A DNA stretch of 14,049 nt, from NCBI GenBank assembly GCA_934216155.1, contig CAKQBK010000067.1, forward strand, positions 1-14,049. The letters are read 5' to 3'. The notes beneath the pieces were generated by a model. It was not told the origin of the DNA and did not search any database. It worked only from the letters and a program-made list of their open reading frames with translations. Below are positions 7,031 through 13,185 of the stretch, piece after piece (within the stretch, counting starts at the first letter, position 1; every line of letters begins with the position of its first letter). The position numbers were made by a program, and so were the translations under genes. Source of the DNA: an uncultured Dialister sp. Lineage in GTDB: Bacteria > Bacillota > Negativicutes > Veillonellales > Dialisteraceae.

Positions 7031-7063
7031 GGCATCCTCCATTTTACAAACTCAGTACGTATG

Positions 7064-7110
7064 ATTCTATGTTACCCTCTCAATGTAAAGTCTATGTAAA
7101 GTTTTGTAAA
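7064..7110 (-). promoter_or_regulatory. Pho-type promoter with three TTTACA boxes
   Basis: On the minus strand TTTACA occurs at 7110-7105, 7100-7095 and 7089-7084, spaced 10 and 11 bp, so on one helix face. Firmicute PhoP binds such TT(A/T/C)ACA direct repeats. TAGAAT (7069-7064) can serve as the -10. A start near 7057 gives a ~27-nt leader to the GGAGG site at 7039-7035. The boxes would lie at about -27 to -53, the usual PhoP activation position. Phosphate-starvation control of pit is inferred. Confidence 0.6.
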
Positions 7111-7221
7111 AATACATCAAGTTTTTGTCATTTTTCTAGTTTGATTATATATGATTCCATCACTTTTTGGTATAGCTTTTTTGTATTTCTATGATTTTAA
7201 TTCATTTTTAATGGCTTTTGG

Positions 7222-7277
7222 GTGACTCGTGACTCGTGACTAGGGACTAGGGATTAGGGATTAGGAAATAGGAAATA
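7222..7277. repeat. Graded heptamer array, 8 units
   Basis: Eight units in strict phase: two GTGACTC, one GTGACTA, one GGGACTA, two GGGATTA, two GGAAATA. Neighbouring variants mostly differ by one base, the last step by two. It runs straight into the nonamer arm of the next element at 7279. Confidence 0.95.
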
Positions 7278-7278
7278 G

Positions 7279-7403
7279 GGTTCTGAAGGTTCTGAGGGGC
7301 CCTGAATGAGAGAATAACGCTAGTGTCTATCGGCTCATTCGAGGAACGTGAGAACCCTTTGTACCCTTAGAACCTTCAGAACCCTTAAGTAGCCTGAACA
7401 ACC
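7279..7403 (+). repeat. CGAATG-core element with nonamer arms, copy B
   Basis: The left arm GGTTCTGAA, GGTTCTGAG and GGGCCCT leads into GAATGAG. The core carries CGCTAGTGTCTATCGGC (7318-7334). CTCATTCGAGGAACGTGAG then begins a longer right arm of about seven reverse-complement units to 7403. Orientation as in copy A. The arms are unequal, the right being longer. Confidence 0.85.
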
Positions 7404-7633
7404 TGCGATATACTTCGCCATGATCATCACAAACATGCTCGACGATACCTTCTCCTGCCGGTCCGGGTCTCAAATGTGCCTCCGACGGAAACCGTCATTT
7501 CGACCGGTCGTATTCGTCTGGAATGAAAAATAGATATGAAATGAGATGTGCTTCTGAGTGGAGAAATCTCAGCAGCACCAGCGGTAAAGGCTTAAAGAAT
7601 CATCCCGTTACGCCCCTTCTTCAAATGCCTCCG
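7404..7633. other. Non-coding stretch with a 15-bp direct repeat and a TCATTTCGACCGG motif
   Basis: No gene seen. CAAATG(TG)CCTCCGACG at 7471-7487 recurs as CAAATGCCTCCGACG at 7622-7636. Between them, TCATTTCGACCGGTCG (7495-7510, with the perfect palindrome CGACCGGTCG) and GTGGAGAAATCTC (7558-7570) resemble the two halves of a common intergenic repeat of Firmicutes and Bacteroidetes (TCATTTCGACC...GTGGAGAAATCTC). That resemblance is from memory. Confidence 0.4.
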
Positions 7634-7723
7634 ACGTCTATAGGCACATTCGAGAAACCTTTAGAACCTTCAGAACCTTTAGTACCTTAAGAACCCTGAG
7701 TAACCTGAGTAACCTAAGCAACC
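7634..7723 (+). repeat. CGAATG-core element, copy D: right half only
   Basis: Starts abruptly at GACGTCTATAGGCACATTCGAG, the right part of the core in copies A and B, and continues as eight or nine reverse-complement nonamers (AACCTTTAG, AACCTTCAG, AACCCTGAGT and so on). The left arm is absent, replaced by the 15-bp direct repeat at 7622-7636. A truncated copy. Confidence 0.85.
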
Positions 7724-7739
7724 TGTCCCCCATTTTTAG

Positions 7740-7898
7740 GTTGCTTCCGAAGAAATCCCTACATTTGACAAAGATGAAAAATTATCCTATACTGAAATTA
7801 TCAAGCAGGAATGTGAAGAATACAGAAAAAGTCGTTCTTTATCTTCACTCCGTACCATCGATTCCGATGTCCTGCATTGTAAAATAAGGAGAATATAA
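7740..7898 (+). other. Open frame without start codon, ends at the rubrerythrin ATG
   Basis: 52 sense codons follow an in-frame TAG (7737). The predicted peptide is protein-like (VASEEIPTFDKDEKLSYTEI, later IIKQECEEYRKS), with no ATG, GTG or TTG. It ends in TAA one base before the rubrerythrin ATG and overlaps its ribosome site. It may be the tail of a gene cut by the repeat at 7723, or chance. The rubrerythrin promoter lies within it, which argues for a non-coding role now. I do not recognise the peptide. Confidence 0.25.
7765..7793 (+). promoter_or_regulatory. Strong sigma-70 promoter of rubrerythrin
   Basis: TTGACA (7765-7770), exactly 17 bp, then TATACT (7788-7793). The start would be near 7800, giving a ~100-nt leader ending in AGGAGA (7887-7892). 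No PerR-type palindrome was seen. Confidence 0.8.
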
Positions 7899-7899
7899 A

Positions 7900-8472
7900 A
7901 TGGAAGAAGCAAAAGTTTTAGAAGAAATGAAACGTTTGAAAGGCACCCAGACTGAAAAGAATCTCCGTGCTGCCTTCGCTGGTGAATCCCAGGCTCATGT
8001 AAAATACAACCTCTTTGCTGCTGAAGCAGAAAAAGACCCGAAATGCTCCCGTCAGATCGCTGACATTTTCAGAGAAACCGGTGCTAACGAAAGAGCCCAT
8101 GCTAAACTGTGGTTCTGGCTCGTCGGCGACCTGAAGAAAACCACCGCTGAACACCTGAAAATGGCTGCTGAAGGCGAAAATGGCGAATGGACCTCTATGT
8201 ACCCAGAATTCGCTGCTACCGCTGAAAAAGAAGGATTCCCGCAGATCGCATTCCTTCTCTCCAAAGTCGGCGAAATCGAAAAACAGCACGAAGCTCGTTA
8301 CAAACTGCTCCTGGCTAATGTAGAAAATGAACAGGTATTCAAAAAAGGCGAAAAGAAACTGTGGATGTGCGCTAACTGCGGCTACACCTGCGAATCCGTA
8401 GAAGCACCGGAAGAATGCCCCGTATGCGGTCATCCCCAGAGCTTCTTCGCTATCAAAGCGGAAAACTATTAA
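7900..8472 (+). CDS. rbr: Rubrerythrin
   Basis: Non-haem di-iron peroxidase of anaerobes that reduces hydrogen peroxide to water in the cytoplasm. 190 residues, the classic length. The N-terminal ferritin-like four-helix domain shows KGTQTEKNL with E19, ANERAHAK with E64 and H67, GENGEW (92-97), and EIEKQHE with E127 and H130. The C-terminal rubredoxin domain binds one iron through C157, C160, C173 and C176. AGGAGA stands seven bases before the ATG. The codon choice is even and strongly biased (GCT, GAA, AAA, CTG), fitting high expression. Single-gene unit with its own promoter (7765) and terminator (8529). Probable function: oxygen and peroxide tolerance. Confidence 0.97.
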   Translation: MEEAKVLEEMKRLKGTQTEKNLRAAFAGESQAHVKYNLFAAEAEKDPKCSRQIADIFRETGANERAHAKLWFWLVGDLKKTTAEHLKMAAEGENGEWTSMYPEFAATAEKEGFPQIAFLLSKVGEIEKQHEARYKLLLANVENEQVFKKGEKKLWMCANCGYTCESVEAPEECPVCGHPQSFFAIKAENY

Positions 8473-8478
8473 TTTCTG

Positions 8479-8513
8479 GTGACTGGTGACTAGGGACTGG
8501 TGACTAGGAAATA
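8479..8513. repeat. Heptamer array, 5 units
   Basis: GTGACTG, GTGACTA, GGGACTG, GTGACTA and GGAAATA in strict phase, starting 7 bp after the rubrerythrin stop and before its terminator, so it is transcribed in the 3' untranslated region. Confidence 0.85.
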
Positions 8514-8528
8514 TCCCATTTCCTTTCT

Positions 8529-8584
8529 CAAAACAAAAAGACTTGACCTCGTAGATGAGTATGAGGTCAAGTCTTTTTGTTTTG
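8529..8584 (+). terminator. Strong terminator of rubrerythrin, bidirectional
   Basis: A perfect 22-bp stem (8529-8550 with 8563-8584) with GACTTGACCTC as its GC-rich part and CTTTTTGTTTTG on the 3' side, loop GTAGATGAGTAT. Symmetric A/T tracts mean it could also stop recN transcripts from the right. Confidence 0.92.
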
Positions 8585-8699
8585 GTTTATGGTTTACGTT
8601 CCGAGTTCATCATGCACAACTAGCTGATTTGAAAAGTGCTATTGGTTTAAGGTTTATCTGTTGAAACATACCCTTAATCCATAACCCTTATAACCTTTT
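8584..8699 (+). repeat. GGTTTAA-heptamer element, copy B
   Basis: GGTTTAT and GGTTTAC, a 46-bp core (8598-8643; GTTCCGAGTTCATCAT ... TTTGAAAAGTGCTATT), GGTTTAA and GGTTTAT, then heptamers of the opposite strand (CCATAAC, CCTTATA and others) to 8699. The most diverged of three copies. It shares its first bases with the rubrerythrin terminator. Confidence 0.85.
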
Positions 8700-8735
8700 A
8701 TCTATCCATTAGCCATCCATGTGAACAAACCGCTA

Positions 8736-10397
8736 TTACGCCTTCACCATCTTCTTCATTTCCTGGGCGGAATCCAAAGCGCTCTTGGAATCTTCGGTGC
8801 CAGAAATCATCTGGGCCACGTCTTCTAAGTGCTGTTTTTCATCCAGCAATACCGCCTTGGTAGCGGTGCGGCCTTCGGAGATGAATTTCACAATCTTATA
8901 ATGCCGATCGGCCGCGCAAGCAGTCTGCGGCAGGTGGGTGATGCAAAGCACCTGAATCTGTTTAGACAGAAGACTGATTTTTCTAGCCACCTGGAGCCCC
9001 ACTTTCCCGCTGATTCCTACGTCGATTTCATCGAAAATCAAGGTCTGCTGTTGTAGCATATTGGAAATCACCATTTCAATGGCCAGGGCGATACGAGAAA
9101 TTTCCCCGCCGGACGCGGTGTCTCTCATGCTGCGAAGCGGTTCCCCTGGATTGGCAGAGAAGTAAAATTCCATTTCTGCCGCCCCATTAGGCACCGGCAG
9201 TTTCGATGGCAACAGATGGAGCTCCATGCGGGCATTTTCCATCCCCATGTCATGAAGAGACTCTAAGACCTGTGTCAGAATCTGTTTGGAAGAAATCCGG
9301 CGCAGGGCGTTCAATGATTCCGCTTTTTTCAAAAGCACCTGGGTCAGTTCTTCATAATTTTTGCGGAATCCATCGTTGTCATAAATGATTTCTTTCAAAG
9401 ACGCATATTCTTCCTGGGCCTTTTCTTCATAGGCCAGCACGTCCGACAGCTCTGGGCCATATTTCCTTTTCATTTCCTGGATGATTTCATCCCGATCCTG
9501 CAAATTCACCAGTTCTTCTTCAGAAAAATCAGTATCGGAAATATAGGATTCCATGCCACCAATGGCATCTTCCAAGGCATAGGAAGCAGAATTCAAAGAT
9601 TCCACAAAGGCATCTAAATTCTCATCAAAGCGGGACACAGAAGAAATTTCCTTCACCGCTTCCCCAATGGCATCCTGAGGGCCCCCATCGGCGGTCAAAG
9701 AATCAATGGCATCGTGAACAGAGCGGAAAATCCGTTCATGATTCTGCAGCACCGACAGTTTCTTCTCTACTTCTTCATCTTCCCCCTGGTGCAATCCAGC
9801 AGCGGAAATTTGATTTAATTCCCATTCCAGCGTATCCAGCCGACGCTCCCGCTCCTGCTTTCTTTCATCGTAATCTTCCAGGGCATCTTTCAGCCGCTTC
9901 CATTCCTTGTACGAATCCTGGTACGACTGGTAGGCTTCGATCACTTCCGGCGTGCCAGAATCCACCATACGTTCACAGAAAGGAATGGAAAGCAGTTCCA
10001 TATTGTCATTCTGCTCGTGGAGACGAACCAATTTCTTCCCAATCACTTGCAGCTGCTTCACGGTGCAGAAACTGCCATTGATGGTGCAAATCCCTCTTCC
10101 GCTTTTATTCAGCTTACGGGAAATAATGATTTGATTGCCATCGGATTCAATGCCAGCGTTCTTCAATTCCTGGATAGTTTCATCGTCCCCATAGAAAACG
10201 CCTTCCACTTTGAAGAAATCGCTTCCTGTGCGAATCAAATCGGTCCGTGCCCGCCGGCCAATCAGAACCGCCAGGGCATCGATGAGAATAGACTTCCCTG
10301 CCCCGGTCTCACCGGTGAAAATAGTGACCCCATGACTGAAATCGATCACCGTGTCTTCAATGATGGCAAAATTGACGATATGTAAGCTCTGCAACAT
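8736..10397 (-). CDS. recN: DNA repair protein RecN
   Basis: SMC-like ATPase that gathers DNA ends in double-strand break repair. 553 residues, the normal size. Walker A GETGAGKS (29-36) follows the N-terminal LHIVNFAIIED. RLHEQND (125-131) is the Q-loop region. Residues ~155-385 form the coiled-coil arms, rich in E, K and L. The ABC signature ASGGEISR is at 428-435 and Walker B TLIFDEID at 452-459, followed by the D-loop GISGKVG. ITHLPQ (486-491) holds the switch histidine. The ATG at 10397 has GAGGTGAT eight bases upstream, overlapping the argR stop, and the gap to argR is 11 bp. So it is co-transcribed with argR, as in Bacillus. No SOS box was seen. All motifs intact. Confidence 0.97.
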   Translation of the reverse strand: MLQSLHIVNFAIIEDTVIDFSHGVTIFTGETGAGKSILIDALAVLIGRRARTDLIRTGSDFFKVEGVFYGDDETIQELKNAGIESDGNQIIISRKLNKSGRGICTINGSFCTVKQLQVIGKKLVRLHEQNDNMELLSIPFCERMVDSGTPEVIEAYQSYQDSYKEWKRLKDALEDYDERKQERERRLDTLEWELNQISAAGLHQGEDEEVEKKLSVLQNHERIFRSVHDAIDSLTADGGPQDAIGEAVKEISSVSRFDENLDAFVESLNSASYALEDAIGGMESYISDTDFSEEELVNLQDRDEIIQEMKRKYGPELSDVLAYEEKAQEEYASLKEIIYDNDGFRKNYEELTQVLLKKAESLNALRRISSKQILTQVLESLHDMGMENARMELHLLPSKLPVPNGAAEMEFYFSANPGEPLRSMRDTASGGEISRIALAIEMVISNMLQQQTLIFDEIDVGISGKVGLQVARKISLLSKQIQVLCITHLPQTACAADRHYKIVKFISEGRTATKAVLLDEKQHLEDVAQMISGTEDSKSALDSAQEMKKMVKA

Positions 10398-10408
10398 ACC
10401 GTATCACC

Positions 10409-10864
10409 TCAATTTTTCAGCATGCCCTGAATCTTTTTAATCAAAAGCGGTGCATCTTCCGGTGTTTTCACAATAATGAGCACCGTATCATCGCCAGCCA
10501 AAGTGCCAATGATTTCTTCATTTCTGGCATGGTCGATAGCAAATGCTACAGAAGAAGCAGACCCCGGCAGGGTATGCAGCACCACCTGATTCAGCGCATA
10601 GTCCATCTTAATGACCGCTTCCTGGAACAAAATGGCAGTGTGATTCTTAGAGAGCATATTCGGCTTTTCACTGGCCAGGGCATACCGATAATGTCCATCC
10701 TTGTAAGGCACCTTCATGAGCATTAGATCTTTGATATCACGAGATACCGTAGCCTGGGTGACCACAATGCCTTCCTTCTTCAATGCTTCCGCCAGCTCTT
10801 CCTGGGTCTCAATCACCTGATTCTGGATGATTTCTTTGATTTTCATGATTCTATATCGTTTCAT
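10409..10864 (-). CDS. argR: Arginine repressor ArgR/AhrC
   Basis: Hexameric, arginine-responsive regulator that represses arginine synthesis genes and can activate catabolic ones. 151 residues from the start chosen here. The N-terminal winged helix has QATVSRDIKDL (37-47) as recognition region. The C-terminal domain carries LPGSASSVAFAIDHA (99-113) and GTLAGDDT (120-127), with the arginine-contacting aspartates 125 and 126. An ATG seven codons upstream (10885) lacks a ribosome site. AAAGGA lies about nine bases before the ATG at 10864, so I prefer that. First gene of argR-recN. Its promoter contains TGCATAA-type half-sites, suggesting self-control. Confidence 0.95.
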   Translation of the reverse strand: MKRYRIMKIKEIIQNQVIETQEELAEALKKEGIVVTQATVSRDIKDLMLMKVPYKDGHYRYALASEKPNMLSKNHTAILFQEAVIKMDYALNQVVLHTLPGSASSVAFAIDHARNEEIIGTLAGDDTVLIIVKTPEDAPLLIKKIQGMLKN

Positions 10865-10880
10865 AGCCAATAGTCCTTTC

Positions 10881-10981
10881 TGCATAAATGACTTGCATAA
10901 TATGTATATTCTGTTCTTTCATTGTAAAGCATTTTTTGCATAAGGTCAACGGTTTTTGCAGCGAAAATGATAATTTATGCA
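10881..10981 (-). promoter_or_regulatory. argR promoter with four TGCATAA half-sites
   Basis: On the minus strand TTGACC (10949-10944), 17 bp, TACAAT (10926-10921): a good sigma-70 promoter with a start near 10914. TGCATAA occurs on the plus strand at 10881-10887, 10894-10900 and 10937-10943, and inverted (TTATGCA) at 10975-10981. The third fills part of the -35/-10 spacer. ArgR operators are built from similar AT-rich TG(A/C)ATAA half-sites, so autoregulation is likely. The promoter is firm; the operator assignment is inferred. Confidence 0.65.
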
Positions 10982-10987
10982 GTTTGG

Positions 10988-11071
10988 GTGACTAGTGACT
11001 AGTGACTAGTGACTGGTGACTGGTGACTGGGATGTTAGGGATTAGTAGCTAGGCCCTAGGAATTAGGCACC
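10988..11071. repeat. Graded heptamer array, 12 units
   Basis: Twelve units in unbroken 7-bp phase over 84 bp: three GTGACTA, three GTGACTG, then GGATGTT, AGGGATT, AGTAGCT, AGGCCCT, AGGAATT, AGGCACC. The second half is the reverse complement of the CCCTAAT-CCCTAGG-GCCTAGC block at 255 and 4009, joining the two heptamer types in one array. Confidence 0.92.
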
Positions 11072-11107
11072 GTATTGTTTTGCGTCAGTTAATATGCCTC
11101 CGCTATA

Positions 11108-11225
11108 GGTTACAAGGTTCTCAGATTGCTCAGGTCGCTCAAGTTACTCAGGTTTCTCGAATGTGCCAATTAACGTTAGCATTATCATTTCGTTCGGGGA
11201 GCCTGAGAACCTTGAGAGCCCTTTG
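11108..11225 (-). repeat. CGAATG-core element with nonamer arms, copy C (inverted)
   Basis: The left arm of about six units (GGTTACAAG, GTTCTCAGA, and so on) ends in GGTTTCTCGAATG (11151-11163). The core GTGCCAATTAACGTTAGC is the reverse complement of the core in copies A and B. The right arm is CGTTCGGGGAGCCTGAGAACC and on to about 11225. Opposite orientation to the other copies. Confidence 0.85.
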
Positions 11226-11290
11226 ACTAGTACACAGGTTTCTACAAGTTTTGGCAAATAGCCTTATATCGATTTTAGTTTTATAAAAGA

Positions 11291-11363
11291 GGGTATGGGG
11301 GCGCTTCCAAATTTTGTGCGCCCCTTCCACCACTCCGCACTACGCACTCCTCACTACGCACTT
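11291..11363. repeat. GGGGCGC hairpin plus heptamer tail, copy B
   Basis: GGGGCGC (11298-11304) and GCGCCCC (11318-11324) enclose TTCCAAATTTTGT, one base different from the copy at 5346. TTCCACCA follows, then heptamers ACCACTC, CGCACTA, CGCACTC, CTCACTA, CGCACTT (11329-11363). The hairpin is conserved but the heptamer is a different word. Confidence 0.85.
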
Positions 11364-11388
11364 TTTCAGCGAAAGCGAATTAACGACC

Positions 11389-11423
11389 AAGTACTAGCTA
11401 CTAGTCACCAGCCACCAGTGTTC
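11389..11423. repeat. Heptamer array, 5 units
   Basis: AAGTACT, AGCTACT, AGTCACC, AGCCACC and AGTGTTC in phase. This is the complement-strand form of the GTGACTN type. It lies just before the promoter of the SpeD-like gene. Confidence 0.65.
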
Positions 11424-11456
11424 AAAAATGAAACCTATGCAGAAACCGTTCCCATC

Positions 11457-11465
11457 TGTTATAAT
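11457..11465 (+). promoter_or_regulatory. Extended -10 promoter of the SpeD-like gene
   Basis: TGTTATAAT gives TG-N-TATAAT, an extended -10, about 38 nt before the ATG. No good -35 lies 17 bp upstream. The start would be near 11472, leaving a 30-nt leader with AAAGGAAAGG. Confidence 0.5.
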
Positions 11466-11502
11466 AAACGTATATTATATCGTTAAGAAAAGGAAAGGCA
11501 CT

Positions 11503-11997
11503 ATGGATAATTATATTGGAAAACATTTATTAGTGGACTGCTACGGATGCATACAGGAAGAAATCACCTCTTCCAAAGCACTGATCACCGCCATGAACCA
11601 GGCCGCTGCCAATATCGGCATGAAAGTGAATGACACCTTCTTCCATGAAACCGATGATGAAATCACCGTGGCAGCTTACGGCGAGAAATCTCACATCTGC
11701 GTCCACGCCTACCCCCAGCTAGGCTACGCCGCTGTCGATATTTATAGCTTTGACCTGGACATCCTGCCAGCGAAAACCATGGCAGTGCTTCGGAACTCCC
11801 TGCAGCCAGAAAAAATTCGTGCCACTTCGGTGAAACGAGGCAATATCAACCCGGATATGAAACCCAACATCCGCTCCCGCTCCACCACCATGCACAAATT
11901 CAAAAACACCAGCCAAAAAGTCAGCCGGGCCGGTAAAAAAATGGCCAACTACATGGCCCATAGAAATGAAAAAAGAGACACCCTGGGGCCAGAGTGA
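11503..11997 (+). CDS. S-adenosylmethionine decarboxylase-like (SpeD-related) protein
   Basis: 164 residues. The first ~112 follow the bacterial SpeD fold, a pyruvoyl decarboxylase that makes decarboxylated SAM for spermidine. HLLVDCYGC (8-16) and FFHETDDE (46-53) lead to EKSHICVHAYPQLGYAAVDI (61-80). By ungapped alignment to Thermotoga SpeD as I remember it, S63 is the self-cleavage serine that becomes pyruvoyl and H68 the processing histidine. Residue 83, the catalytic cysteine in that enzyme, is phenylalanine here, and Ser55 is threonine. A basic tail (112-164, rich in K and R) is not part of normal SpeD. The ATG at 11503 follows AAAGGAAAGG; an upstream ATG at 11428 is in frame but lacks a ribosome site and would include the promoter. 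No speE lies beside it. It may be a neofunctionalised or non-enzymatic relative. Confidence 0.8.
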   Translation: MDNYIGKHLLVDCYGCIQEEITSSKALITAMNQAAANIGMKVNDTFFHETDDEITVAAYGEKSHICVHAYPQLGYAAVDIYSFDLDILPAKTMAVLRNSLQPEKIRATSVKRGNINPDMKPNIRSRSTTMHKFKNTSQKVSRAGKKMANYMAHRNEKRDTLGPE

Positions 11998-12004
11998 TCT
12001 GATA

Positions 12005-12036
12005 AAAAACACCTTCACTTTTATGAAGGTGTTTTT
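12005..12036 (+). terminator. Rho-independent terminator of the SpeD-like gene
   Basis: AAAAACACCTTCA (12005-12017) pairs perfectly with TGAAGGTGTTTTT (12024-12036), loop CTTTTA. It begins 8 nt past the stop codon. Confidence 0.93.
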
Positions 12037-12090
12037 AGGTTACTATTCTGCTGTTCCCTATTTCTAACATAGATTGCCATAGATAGGTAA

Positions 12091-12157
12091 TAAGGGTATG
12101 AAGGGTTATGAAAGGGTATTTGAACACGTCAATTCCCATAACCTTTTATACCCTTTT
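12091..12157. repeat. Inverted AAGGGTATG / CATAACCTT arrays
   Basis: Three 9-10-bp units (AAGGGTATG, AAGGGTTATG, AAAGGGTAT) face reverse-complement units (CCATAACCTTTTATACCC; 12133-12150 onward) across 13 bp. The right arm resembles the end of the element at 8684-8699. Nothing else is recognised in 12037-12200. Confidence 0.7.
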
Positions 12158-12200
12158 CATTAGCGATACATCAAATATGATAGTAAAAAGAAATTTACAG

Positions 12201-12238
12201 AATTATAACCTGCCCGAAGGGCTACCCTGTCTATAATT
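12201..12238. other. Imperfect hairpin downstream of the SWIM gene
   Basis: AATTATA (12201-12207) pairs with TATAATT (12232-12238), and GCCC/GGGC (12212-12222) forms an inner stem with a 3-base loop. No direct T-run, so a factor-independent terminator role for the minus-strand gene at 12261 is only possible. Confidence 0.35.
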
Positions 12239-12260
12239 ACGCACTACATCCCCCCACCAC

Positions 12261-13079
12261 TCACAGCACCAACTTCCCCTTCTCCTTACTCATAATGGCT
12301 TCCGAAACAAAAGTCCTCTTATCCATACAAGCAAAGTACCCCGATTTCTCATAGTCTTCCTCGAAGGAGTTCTCTATTTCTTTCAGGATATCCTGCAGTA
12401 CCAATAGCGTTGCATACTCATGCTTGCAATGATAGCTGCAGAAGCAGGTACAAGTCAGCTCGGAAATCTGTCCATCCGCATATTGAAACTCCACCTCATA
12501 AGGCTCCGTCCCCTGTACAATGGCATAGCCCCTGGTTCCATCCAAGCACAGATATTTCACATGATGGCCCAAGTAATAGTTATATCCCCGCCCCTTAATG
12601 GCAGAGCTCATCTCCAGCTCCTCCATCTGGTCCAAAGGAAACGAACTGCCATCACTGCCCGAGACAAACGTATCTTCCTCCGTAGGCGGTGCTTTGAACC
12701 ATCTGACCACTTGAGAAGGAGACAGCGTTTGCGGGATAAACGTCATCACATATCGGGGTGTCATAAAAAACTCGCCATGCACCGTGGTATCCACCAGAGC
12801 AATGACCCGTTTGTACCGAGACAAATTGATTTTGAAATTGTAATTCACCTCTGTCACTTGGCCCAACTGCCCGGCCAGCTTTCCATCTACATAGACCAGA
12901 TCGCCTTCCTCCAAATCGAACCGGTCATTATAATAGGCCAATGACATGCCGCTATCAGAGAAATACACCTGCACCACCGACCTGCGAGGCATTTTCTTTT
13001 CTACCTGTTTCTTTGTATAATCCGGGTACTCTGGCTGTACAGCCATATCCTTCTTCTTTCCCAAGAATCCAATTTTCAT
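12261..13079 (-). CDS. SWIM zinc-finger domain protein of unknown function
   Basis: 272 residues. The C-terminal part has YEVEFQYADGQISELTCTCF and a SWIM-type zinc site, C210-x-C212-x5-C218-x-H220 (CTCFCSYHCKH). SWIM domains bind zinc and mediate DNA or protein contacts, for instance with Swi2/Snf2 ATPases and recombination factors. The N-terminal ~130 residues are strand-rich (VVQVYFSDSGMSLAYYNDRF, LVYVDGKLAGQLGQV) and I do not recognise them. No membrane or signal segment. The ATG at 13079 is preceded by AAAGGAG nine bases upstream. It is a single gene; no helicase lies alongside in this window. The name rests on the zinc motif; the role is unknown. Confidence 0.75.
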   Translation of the reverse strand: MKIGFLGKKKDMAVQPEYPDYTKKQVEKKMPRRSVVQVYFSDSGMSLAYYNDRFDLEEGDLVYVDGKLAGQLGQVTEVNYNFKINLSRYKRVIALVDTTVHGEFFMTPRYVMTFIPQTLSPSQVVRWFKAPPTEEDTFVSGSDGSSFPLDQMEELEMSSAIKGRGYNYYLGHHVKYLCLDGTRGYAIVQGTEPYEVEFQYADGQISELTCTCFCSYHCKHEYATLLVLQDILKEIENSFEEDYEKSGYFACMDKRTFVSEAIMSKEKGKLVL

Positions 13080-13185
13080 TTTGAAGTGCTCCTTTCTAAA
13101 CTCTATCTAGAGATTATTTTTGGTTCTTGCTTATTTCTTTTACAACTCAATCAACAAATGTAAATATGCTCAAATTTATACTATA

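Noticed and set aside
7028..7042. ATG at 7042 as start of the DUF47 gene
   Set aside because: It lacks a ribosome site and would itself contain the GGAGG that serves the ATG at 7030.
11148..11333. 61-codon minus-strand frame over the element at 11108 and the GGGGCGC hairpin
   Set aside because: It consists of repeat sequence, has no ribosome site and no recognisable protein character.
11428..11502. Upstream ATG for the SpeD-like gene
   Set aside because: No ribosome site; the extra 25 codons cover the likely promoter, and family members start near the M at 11503.
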